Shown: positions 1 to 5,674 of the stretch, piece by piece
How positions within the stretch are numbered: position 1 is the stretch's first letter
Layout: each line of letters begins with the position of its first letter
DNA from: an uncultured Christensenellaceae bacterium
Lineage (GTDB): Bacteria > Bacillota > Clostridia > Christensenellales > Aristaeellaceae
Length of the DNA: 5,674 bases
Assembly (NCBI GenBank): GCA_905236495.1
Contig: CAJOPV010000228.1
Span: 1-5,674, forward strand
Direction: 5' to 3'
Translations under genes and position numbers: made by a program
The notes under the pieces: generated by a model
The model's database searches: none
What the model was told of the DNA's origin: nothing
The model's input: the letters and a program-made list of their open reading frames with translations, nothing else

Positions 1-18
1 GCGCAGACGTGCGAACAA
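1..18. repeat. 18-bp direct repeat, copy 1
   Basis: The 18 bases gcgcagacgtgcgaacaa are identical to bases 102-119. The copy begins exactly at the window edge, so the true repeat may extend further left. It contains a small inverted repeat (CGCA-GACG-TGCG, 2-13). The two copies are offset by 101 bp, which is not a multiple of three, so they would be read in different frames. This argues for a non-coding repeat rather than a duplicated protein segment. Confidence 0.8.
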
Positions 19-32
19 AGTTTATCTGCTCG

Positions 33-53
33 TTGCGGCTCGAAGAGACGCAA
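33..53 (+). other. Hairpin with GAA triloop in the leader
   Basis: TTGCG (33-37) pairs with CGCAA (49-53), and CTC (39-41) pairs with GAG (45-47). A single G-A mismatch separates the two stem parts and the loop is GAA (42-44). No T-run follows on the + strand, so it is not an intrinsic terminator. Its role is unknown; it may be a structural part of the repeat unit or of the mRNA leader. Confidence 0.5.
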
Positions 54-83
54 AAGAGCTATACAGCCAAGAAATATGGAGAA

Positions 84-99
84 GATGCGCGGATGCGCG
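84..99. repeat. 8-bp tandem repeat GATGCGCG x2
   Basis: GATGCGCG occurs twice back to back (84-91 and 92-99). Each copy contains TGCGC, and either could pair with GCGCA at 102-106, giving two alternative hairpins. The short length limits confidence that this is more than local sequence slippage. Confidence 0.55.
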
Positions 100-106
100 A
101 AGCGCA
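94..106 (+). other. Second GAA-triloop hairpin
   Basis: TGCGC (94-98) and GCGCA (102-106) form a perfect 5-bp stem around GAA (99-101). The right arm is the first five bases of repeat copy 2. Those bases can instead pair within the repeat (CGCA 103-106 with TGCG 111-114), so the two folds exclude each other. The structure ends 10-18 nt before the ribosome-binding site at 124 and does not cover it. Confidence 0.45.
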
Positions 107-119
107 GACGTGCGAACAA
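102..119. repeat. 18-bp direct repeat, copy 2
   Basis: Exact copy of bases 1-18. After it the sequence departs from copy 1 and enters the ribosome-binding region of the ANTAR gene. The copy overlaps an upstream in-frame GTG at 110, one reason for not using that codon as the start of the gene. Confidence 0.8.
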
Positions 120-123
120 GGAC

Positions 124-130
124 GGAGGTG
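124..130 (+). promoter_or_regulatory. Ribosome-binding site of the ANTAR gene
   Basis: GGAGGTG lies 6 nt before the GTG at 137 and is a near-perfect Shine-Dalgarno sequence. It decides the start: the in-frame GTG at 110 lies upstream of this site. The 10-mer aggacggagg (119-128) recurs before gltB (659-668). Confidence 0.85.
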
Positions 131-136
131 AAGCCA

Positions 137-673
137 GTGGCAAGGATCGTCATTGCCAGCGTGCTGGAAGAGAGCAGGGAAAAGCTGAACCGGCTGCTGG
201 CCTCCTCCGGCTTTTCGGTGTTCCGCTGCTGCGCTTCGGGCAGCGAGCTGCGCCGCACCCTCAACGAATGTGAGGACGGCATCGTGGTGCTGATGGGTCA
301 GATTCCCGACTGTAAGGCAGACGAGCTGCAATGGGATTACGGCGACCGGGTGCAGATCCTTTTGATCGGCAAGACCGCGCTGCTGGAGGACTGCGAAGCG
401 CCGGAAATCTTCCGGCTGCCGCTGCCCCTTTCCTCCCAGGCGCTGGCAGGGGCGGTGGAGATGCTGTCTCAATTGCATCAGATGCATCTGCCCAAGCGCA
501 CGGGAGCGGAAAAGCAAACGGTGGAGCAGGCCAAACGGCTGCTGATGCGGCGGCACGGGATCACCGAGCCGGAAGCCCACCGGGCCATGCAGCAGTACGC
601 CATGCGGCACGGCATGAAAATGAGCGATTATGCGGCGGAAATCATACTTTCGTCAAAGAGGACGGAGGACTGA
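137..673 (+). CDS. ANTAR-domain RNA-binding regulator, NitR-like
   Basis: A 178-residue protein. Residues about 1-115 have the beta/alpha layout of a response-regulator receiver (strands near 3-7, 48-53 and 72-77). The usual acidic pair after strand 1 is Ala7-Ser8, the phospho-acceptor Asp after strand 3 is absent (VVLMG, 50-54), and the Lys-Pro near the end is LPLP (94-97), so it is probably not phosphorylated. Residues about 125-172 match the ANTAR three-helix domain: VEQAKRLLMRRHGITEPEA (129-147), then QQYAMRHGMKMSDYAAEII. ANTAR proteins bind paired hairpins in nascent mRNA and act as antiterminators in the cytoplasm. The GTG start is chosen from the ribosome site at 124-130; starting at GTG 110 would add nine residues lying partly in a repeat. 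The stop is 2 nt before gltB, so the two are probably co-transcribed and coupled. Regulation of nitrogen genes is inferred from context; the RNA target and sensed signal are unknown. Confidence 0.88.
   Translation: MARIVIASVLEESREKLNRLLASSGFSVFRCCASGSELRRTLNECEDGIVVLMGQIPDCKADELQWDYGDRVQILLIGKTALLEDCEAPEIFRLPLPLSSQALAGAVEMLSQLHQMHLPKRTGAEKQTVEQAKRLLMRRHGITEPEAHRAMQQYAMRHGMKMSDYAAEIILSSKRTED
664..668 (+). promoter_or_regulatory. Ribosome-binding site of gltB
   Basis: GGAGG lies 7 nt before the ATG at 676, inside the last codons of the ANTAR gene, whose TGA is at 671-673. It fixes the gltB start, although the same frame stays open for about 345 nt further upstream. The overlap suggests that ribosomes ending the ANTAR gene help start gltB. 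Confidence 0.88.
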
Positions 674-675
674 CA

Positions 676-3600
676 ATGCGGGACCGACAGTATCCTTTAT
701 ATCACGAAGCATTGGAACATGAAAGCTGCGGCGTGGGCGCCATCGTGGATTTGAGCGGCAAGAGCACCCACCGCACCGTGGATCAGGCGCTTTCCATCGT
801 GGAGCGCCTGGCCCACCGGGCTGGCAGCGACGCCCTGGGCACCACCGGCGACGGGGTGGGCATTATGACGGAGCTGCCCCACGCCCTGTTTGCCGCCTGG
901 GCCCGGGAGGAAGGAATTTCTCTGGGCGACCCCGGGGATTACGGCGTGGGCATGTTCTTTCTGCCGGAGGATGAAGTAGGGGTACGGAATGTCTGCCGCA
1001 TTTTTGAGCAGCTGGCTGCTTCGGAAGGCCTGCCCGTCCTGGGCTGGCGCGGCGTGCCCTGCCATCCGGCCCAGCTGGGGGCTGGGGCCCGGCGCACCAT
1101 GCCCCGCATCCGGCAGTGCTTTCTGAAACGCCCTGAGGGGATCGCCGCCGGTGCGGAATTTGACCGGCGGCTTTACGTATTGCGCCGGGTCTTTGAAAAG
1201 CAGGATACGGATACCTACGTTTGCTCCCTGTCCTGCCGCACCGTGGTCTATAAAGGCATGATGCTGGTGAGCCAGCTGCGCTCCTTTTACGACGATCTGC
1301 AGGACGTGCGCTACTGCTCCCGGATGGCGATGGTGCATTCCCGTTTTTCCACCAATACCTTCCCCTCCTGGAGCAAGGCCCATCCCCAAAGGTGCCTGCT
1401 TCACAACGGCGAAATCAACACCATCCGGGGCAACCACGACCGCATGAAGGCCAGGGAGGAAACCATGCGGTCTGCCGTCCTGGGCGAGGAAATGCGGCGG
1501 GTATTGCCCGTGGTGCAGGAAGACGGCAGCGACAGCCAGATGCTGGATAATACCCTGGAGTTCCTGCACATGAACGGCCTGCCCCTGTCCCTGGCGGGCA
1601 TGATCCTGCTGCCGGAGCCCTGGCAGGGATCCGGGCAGCAAACGCCCTGGCGGGACCTGTACCGATATTACGCCACCATGATGGAGCCCTGGGACGGCCC
1701 GGCGGCGATCCTGTATTCCGACGGCGATACGGTGTGCGCCTCCCTGGACCGCAACGGTCTGCGCCCCCTTCGCTGTGCCCTGACCGATGACAAGCGACTG
1801 ATCCTCTCCTCCGAGGCGGGGGTGCTGTTTGAAGAAAACGCCCATATCGTGCGCCGGTGGAAACTGAAAAGCGGCGACGTGCTGGAGGCGAACCTGCAAA
1901 CGGGGGAGCTGCTGGAGAGCGAAGAACTGAAGACCCGCTATGCCCAGGCCCGGCCTTATGGGGACTGGATGCGGCATCTGATGGCCCTCAGCGATCTGCC
2001 AAAGGCGAAGGAAACGGAAGAAGCATTGGATGAAGCTCGGCAGATGAAGCTGTGCAAGGCCTTTCATTACACCCAGGAGGACGTGCAGAATATCCTTTTG
2101 CCTATGGCGAAAAACGGCACGGAGCCCATCGTTTCCATGGGCGCGGACGAGCCCCTGGCGGTTTTATCCAGGACTCACCCCAGCCTGTTCGATTATTTCA
2201 AGCAGCGGTTCGCCCAGGTCACCAACCCGCCCATCGACGCCCTGCGGGAGGAAATCAAGACTGATTGCTCCATCTATATCGGTGACGACGGAAACCTGCT
2301 GGGCGACGGCCCGGACAACTGCACCGTGCTGGAGCTGCCCTCGCCCGTACTGACCGAGGAAGAGCTGGCCCGGATCAAGAGGATGGATCATCCCGCCTTC
2401 TCCGTGCGCACGGTATCGCTGCTATATGAAAAAGCAAGCACGCTGCGGCAGGCGCTGGACTCCTTCTTTTCCGCCTGCGACCGGGCCTGCGGGTCGGGAA
2501 TCAATATTCTGATCCTCTCTGACCGGGGCGTGGACGAGAACCGTCTGGCGATTCCATCGCTGCTGGCAGTATCCGCCCTGGAGCAGCATTTGATCCATAT
2601 AAAAAAGCGGACCGCCGTTTCCGTGATCCTGGAAAGCGGCGAGCCCCGGGACGTGCACCACCTGGCGCTGCTCATCGCCTACGGGGCCCGGGCGGTGAAC
2701 CCTTATCTGGCCCATGGCTGCCTCCGCACGCTGTGCGAAAAAGGGCAGATCGGCAAGACGCCGGAGCAGGCCGTTGCCGATTATAACCGGGCGCTGACGG
2801 CGGGGGTACTGAAAATCGCCTCCAAGATGGGGGTTTCTACCCTCCAGGCCTATCAAAGCGCCCAGCTGTTTGAGGCCGTGGGCTTGGATGAGCAGCTTGT
2901 GGAAACATACTTTACCAACACGCCCTCCTCCCTGGGCGGCGCGGATTTGAGCCGGGTGGAGGCGGACAGCCGCTTCCATCACCAGGCCGCTTTTGCCGGG
3001 CTGCCTGTGGGCCTTCCCAGCATCGGCGCGCATAAGCTGCGCACCGGGGAGGGCGCAGAGGAGCATCTTTATACTCCTGAGACCATTCACCTTTTGCAGC
3101 AGTCCGTCTGGACGGACAGCAAAGAGCTGTTCGATCAGTACGCCGCCCGGGTGGAAAACGAAGGGCCCCGGACCATCCGCTCCATGCTGACCTTCGATTT
3201 TGATGCCTGCCGGGAAATCCCGCTGGATCAGGTGGAAAGCGCGGCGGAGATCGTGAAGCGCTTCCGCACCGGGGCCATGAGCTACGGCTCCATTTCCCGG
3301 GAGGCTCACGAGTGCATGGCCCAGGCCATGAACCGTTTGGGCGGAAAGAGCAACAGCGGCGAGGGCGGCGAATTGCCCGAGCGCTTCGGCACTTCCCTCA
3401 ATTCCGCCATCAAGCAGGTGGCCTCCGGGCGCTTCGGCGTAACGAGAGAATACCTGCTCTCCGCTAAGGAAATCCAAATCAAAATGGCCCAAGGAGCGAA
3501 ACCCGGCGAGGGCGGACACCTGCCCGGGGCCAAGGTGACCGAAAGCGTGGCGAAGACCCGCTGCTCCACCCCCGGCATCTCCCTCATTTCTCCGCCGCCC

Positions 3601-4992
3601 CACCATGATATTTATTCCATCGAGGATTTAGCCGAGCTGATCTATGACCTGCAATGCGCCAATGAGGAGGCCAAGATCACGGTAAAGCTGGTTAGTTCCA
3701 CCGGCGTTGGTACCATCGCCAGCGGGGTCGCGAAAGCCGGAGCGGGCGGCATCCTGATTTCCGGCGGGGAGGGCGGCACGGGAGCCGCACCGATGAGCTC
3801 CGTTCACCATGCGGGGCTGCCCTGGGAGATCGGCCTGGCAGAAGCCCATCAGGTGCTGTGCCGCAACCGCCTTCGCCAGAAGGTGACGCTGGAAACGGAC
3901 GGCAAGCTGATGACCGGCCACGATGTGATGGTGGCGCTGCTGCTGGGGGCCGAGGAATTCGGCTTTGCCACCGCGCCGCTGATCACCATGGGCTGCCGGA
4001 TGATGCGGGTGTGCCATCTGGGCACCTGCCCCTTCGGCATCGCCACCCAGAATCCCGAACTGCGCAAGCGCTTTATCGGCAAGCCGGAATATGTGGAGCG
4101 GTTCATGCTCTTTATCGCGGAGCAGATGCGGCGCATCATGGCAAAGCTTGGCGCACGTACAGTGAACGAGCTGGTGGGCCGCAGCGACCTGCTGAAAATG
4201 AAGCCCGACGCGAAGCTGGATTTGAGCGACCTCATCGGCTTTTCCCGGAACACCCATTTCCAGAAGGAAGCAAAGCACGATTTCCGTTTGACCGAGCGCA
4301 CCGATGCCCGGCTTTTCCAGGATCACGTGCAGTTGATGACCACCGACCGGGCCTTCGGCGCCATGCTGAAGGGCGATCAGGCCATCCAGGCCCAGGGCTG
4401 CGGCGGGCAATCCTTCGGGGCGTTTCTTAGGTCCGGGCAGGCGATCACCCTTTACGGTGTTGCCAACGATTACCTGGGCAAAGGCCTGTCCGGCGGCACC
4501 ATCGCCGTATGCCCGCCGGTTGACAGCGTATGGCGGCAGCAGGATACCCTGATCGGCAACGTGGCGCTGTACGGCGCGACTTCTGGCTATGCCTTTATCG
4601 CCGGCAGGACGGGGGAGCGCTTCGCCGTGCGCAATTCCGGGGCCTGGGCCGTGGTGGAGGGCGTGGGCGACCACGGCTGCGAATACATGACCGGGGGCCG
4701 GGTGGCGGTGTTGGGCCGGGTGGGCGACAATTTCGCCGCCGGCATGTCGGGCGGCGTCGCCTGGGTGCTGGATGAAGAGGATGAACTAAAGCACCGTCTG
4801 AACACCGGGCACGTGCGGGCGTATCCTGTGACGGAAAGCCAGGCCGGGGAGCTAAAGAGGCTTTTGACAATGCACGAAAAAGCCACCGGCTCCCGAAAGG
4901 CGAAAAGTATCCTGACTCGTTTTGAAGAAATGCTGCCGCTGTTCAAAACCGTGATTTCGGACGAATATCTGTCCTTCCTGAAAGGGGCGTGA
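676..4992 (+). CDS. gltB: Glutamate synthase (GOGAT), large subunit
   Basis: Complete, 1438 residues. It makes glutamate from glutamine and 2-oxoglutarate in the cytoplasm, with electrons from the GltD subunit. Domains: class II glutamine amidotransferase (18 to about 400), central domain (about 430-720), FMN/2-oxoglutarate synthase domain (about 770-1150), C-terminal beta-helix (about 1240-1400). A 17-residue propeptide precedes the expected nucleophile Cys18 (ESCGVGA). Also visible are HNGEIN (243-248, oxyanion-hole Asn244/Gly245), EPWDGPAA (337-344), LDRNGLRP (357-364), the FMN-domain motifs MSYGSIS (868), GGKSNSGEGGE (889-899) and AQGAKPGEGG (938-947), and the [3Fe-4S] ligands Cys1107, Cys1113 and Cys1118 (C-x5-C-x4-C). 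The closing glycine repeats include GVGDHGCEYMTGGRV. The family is usually about 1480-1520 residues; the deficit falls mostly in the stretch around 1204-1245 between the FMN and beta-helix domains. The bacterial GltB/GltD type is supported by gltD starting 4 nt downstream. In Bacillus naming this subunit is GltA. Confidence 0.98.
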   Translation: MRDRQYPLYHEALEHESCGVGAIVDLSGKSTHRTVDQALSIVERLAHRAGSDALGTTGDGVGIMTELPHALFAAWAREEGISLGDPGDYGVGMFFLPEDEVGVRNVCRIFEQLAASEGLPVLGWRGVPCHPAQLGAGARRTMPRIRQCFLKRPEGIAAGAEFDRRLYVLRRVFEKQDTDTYVCSLSCRTVVYKGMMLVSQLRSFYDDLQDVRYCSRMAMVHSRFSTNTFPSWSKAHPQRCLLHNGEINTIRGNHDRMKAREETMRSAVLGEEMRRVLPVVQEDGSDSQMLDNTLEFLHMNGLPLSLAGMILLPEPWQGSGQQTPWRDLYRYYATMMEPWDGPAAILYSDGDTVCASLDRNGLRPLRCALTDDKRLILSSEAGVLFEENAHIVRRWKLKSGDVLEANLQTGELLESEELKTRYAQARPYGDWMRHLMALSDLPKAKETEEALDEARQMKLCKAFHYTQEDVQNILLPMAKNGTEPIVSMGADEPLAVLSRTHPSLFDYFKQRFAQVTNPPIDALREEIKTDCSIYIGDDGNLLGDGPDNCTVLELPSPVLTEEELARIKRMDHPAFSVRTVSLLYEKASTLRQALDSFFSACDRACGSGINILILSDRGVDENRLAIPSLLAVSALEQHLIHIKKRTAVSVILESGEPRDVHHLALLIAYGARAVNPYLAHGCLRTLCEKGQIGKTPEQAVADYNRALTAGVLKIASKMGVSTLQAYQSAQLFEAVGLDEQLVETYFTNTPSSLGGADLSRVEADSRFHHQAAFAGLPVGLPSIGAHKLRTGEGAEEHLYTPETIHLLQQSVWTDSKELFDQYAARVENEGPRTIRSMLTFDFDACREIPLDQVESAAEIVKRFRTGAMSYGSISREAHECMAQAMNRLGGKSNSGEGGELPERFGTSLNSAIKQVASGRFGVTREYLLSAKEIQIKMAQGAKPGEGGHLPGAKVTESVAKTRCSTPGISLISPPPHHDIYSIEDLAELIYDLQCANEEAKITVKLVSSTGVGTIASGVAKAGAGGILISGGEGGTGAAPMSSVHHAGLPWEIGLAEAHQVLCRNRLRQKVTLETDGKLMTGHDVMVALLLGAEEFGFATAPLITMGCRMMRVCHLGTCPFGIATQNPELRKRFIGKPEYVERFMLFIAEQMRRIMAKLGARTVNELVGRSDLLKMKPDAKLDLSDLIGFSRNTHFQKEAKHDFRLTERTDARLFQDHVQLMTTDRAFGAMLKGDQAIQAQGCGGQSFGAFLRSGQAITLYGVANDYLGKGLSGGTIAVCPPVDSVWRQQDTLIGNVALYGATSGYAFIAGRTGERFAVRNSGAWAVVEGVGDHGCEYMTGGRVAVLGRVGDNFAAGMSGGVAWVLDEEDELKHRLNTGHVRAYPVTESQAGELKRLLTMHEKATGSRKAKSILTRFEEMLPLFKTVISDEYLSFLKGA
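4982..4987 (+). promoter_or_regulatory. Probable ribosome-binding site of gltD
   Basis: AAGGGG lies 9 nt before the ATG at 4997, within the last gltB codons. A second purine run, GAGGGG (4991-4996), touches the ATG directly and is too close to act alone. The site is weaker than those of the two upstream genes, so gltD translation probably leans on coupling to the end of gltB. Confidence 0.6.
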
Positions 4993-4996
4993 GGGG

Positions 4997-5674
4997 ATGG
5001 GAAAGCCAACGGGTTTTTTAGAGTATGAAAGGCTGGAAAATCCATACCGGGACCCAAAGGAACGATTGGCGGACTATGGCGGCCTGCACGTTCCTCAGCC
5101 CGTTCCCCAGCGGCGCTGCCAGGCGGGGCGGTGCATGGACTGCGGCGTGCCCTTCTGCCAAAGCGATTTCGGCTGTCCCCTGCACAACCTGATTCCCGAA
5201 TGGAATGATCTATTGTATCGGGGCCAGGAAAGGGAAGCGCTGGAGCGGCTGCTGCTGACGGCTCCCTTCCCGGAATTCACGGGCCGGGTATGCCCCGCCC
5301 TGTGCGAAAAGGCCTGCAACCTGGCGGACGAGGGCGTCACCAACCGGGATAACGAACTGTATCTCATCGAGACGGGCTTTGAAAAGGGCTGGATACGCCC
5401 TCGGGTTCCCTCCGTCTGCACGGGAAAGCGGATCGCCGTGGTGGGCAGCGGCCCGGCTGGGTTGGCTGCGGCGGATATGCTCAATCAGTTAGGCCATCGT
5501 GTCACCGTGATGGAAAAAGCGGACAAGCCGGGCGGTTTACTCATGTATGGCATCCCCAACATGAAGCTGCCCAAGGAAATCATTGCGCGGCGCATCCGCC
5601 TGATGGAGGCGGAGGGCATCGCCTTTCTGCTGAATACGGAAGCCGCGCCGGAGGCGACAAACGAATATGACGCC
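4997..5674 (+). CDS. gltD: Glutamate synthase, small subunit (3' end outside window)
   Basis: The first 226 residues are present; the frame stays open to the window edge. Full-length GltD is typically about 460-500 residues. The protein oxidises NAD(P)H at FAD and sends electrons through [4Fe-4S] clusters to GltB. It opens with the family's usual start MGKPTGFLEYER. Cluster ligands are visible as C46-x2-C49-x4-C54-x5-C60, followed by PLHNLIPEWND, and as C99-x3-C103-x3-C107 (VCPALCEKAC). The FAD-binding Rossmann motif is GSGPAG (150-155), followed by the conserved GGLLMYGIPNMKLPKEI (179-195). The NAD(P)H-binding half lies beyond the window. The gap between Cys54 and Cys60 is longer than the x3 of many relatives. 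The start is 4 nt after the gltB stop, so the pair is made from one message. Related FAD/FeS reductases (dihydropyrimidine dehydrogenase N-terminus, NfnB-like proteins) share the cysteine pattern, but the N-terminal signature and the gltB neighbour settle the call. Confidence 0.96.
   Translation, partial: MGKPTGFLEYERLENPYRDPKERLADYGGLHVPQPVPQRRCQAGRCMDCGVPFCQSDFGCPLHNLIPEWNDLLYRGQEREALERLLLTAPFPEFTGRVCPALCEKACNLADEGVTNRDNELYLIETGFEKGWIRPRVPSVCTGKRIAVVGSGPAGLAAADMLNQLGHRVTVMEKADKPGGLLMYGIPNMKLPKEIIARRIRLMEAEGIAFLLNTEAAPEATNEYDA

Noticed and set aside
33..60. Intrinsic terminator at the 33-53 hairpin
   Set aside because: The hairpin is followed by aaagagct with no T-run on the + strand. Read on the minus strand there is no proper U-tract directly after the stem either.
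33..65. Promoter with TTGCGG (33-38) and TATACA (60-65)
   Set aside because: The spacer would be 21 bp, well beyond the usual 16-18, and the -35 box lies in a hairpin stem. The real promoter is probably left of the window.
3..131. Tail of an upstream gene ending at TGA 129-131
   Set aside because: This frame is open from the window edge, but its translation does not resemble the end of glutamine synthetase or any family I recognise. All three forward frames are open here, and the repeat copies fall in different frames, so the open frame is not evidence of coding.
110..136. GTG at 110 as start of the ANTAR gene
   Set aside because: It lies inside repeat copy 2 and upstream of the strong Shine-Dalgarno sequence at 124-130, which is correctly spaced for GTG 137. 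The extra residues would precede the first strand of the receiver fold.
331..675. Upstream extension of the gltB frame, open from an in-frame ATG at 331
   Set aside because: It overlaps the ANTAR gene in another frame, its translation has no resemblance to the GltB N-terminus, and it would bury the nucleophile Cys far inside the protein. The ATG at 676 has a strong ribosome site and leaves a normal 17-residue propeptide.
697..4674. Long minus-strand open frames of 348-456 codons (697-2067, 2422-3606, 3628-4674)
   Set aside because: They lie opposite conserved gltB sequence. Their translations are low-complexity, rich in Gly, Ala, His and Gln with no recognisable domain, as expected from the GC-rich codons on the other strand.

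Overview
The window carries a nitrogen-assimilation operon on the + strand. It holds a small ANTAR-type RNA-binding regulator (137-673), the large subunit of glutamate synthase (gltB, 676-4992) and the start of the small subunit (gltD, 4997 to the window edge, incomplete). The three genes are packed with 2-nt and 4-nt gaps and share direction, so they very probably form one transcript with translational coupling. No gene on the minus strand is supported; the long minus-strand open frames are shadows of GC-rich codons in gltB.

Region by region: bases 1-136 are a non-coding leader or intergenic stretch. An exact 18-bp direct repeat lies at 1-18 and 102-119, 101 bp apart, with two short hairpins that both close on a GAA triloop and an 8-bp tandem repeat. 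This looks like one period of a longer repeat continuing off the left edge, but only one period is visible. Next comes a 178-residue protein with a degenerate response-regulator receiver fold and a C-terminal ANTAR domain, then a complete 1438-residue GltB with all catalytic landmarks, then the first 226 residues of GltD with both cysteine clusters and the first dinucleotide-binding motif.

How they work together: GltB hydrolyses glutamine at its N-terminal cysteine and channels ammonia to the FMN site, where 2-oxoglutarate becomes glutamate. GltD takes electrons from NAD(P)H and passes them through FAD and iron-sulfur clusters to GltB. By family knowledge, the ANTAR protein probably acts on nascent RNA as an antiterminator, linking expression of this or related nitrogen genes to an unknown signal. 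From memory, an ANTAR regulator called NitR sits between glnA and the glutamate synthase genes in a solventogenic Clostridium, and this layout matches it.

Organism (inference): a GC-rich member of the Clostridia, such as an Oscillospirales-like gut anaerobe. The reasons are the strong GGAGG ribosome sites, the ANTAR-glutamate synthase linkage, and GltB wording that resembles a clostridial subgroup. The operon is mostly conventional. The parts most worth a second look are the repeat/hairpin leader, the receiver domain without phosphorylation residues, and a shortened linker inside GltB.
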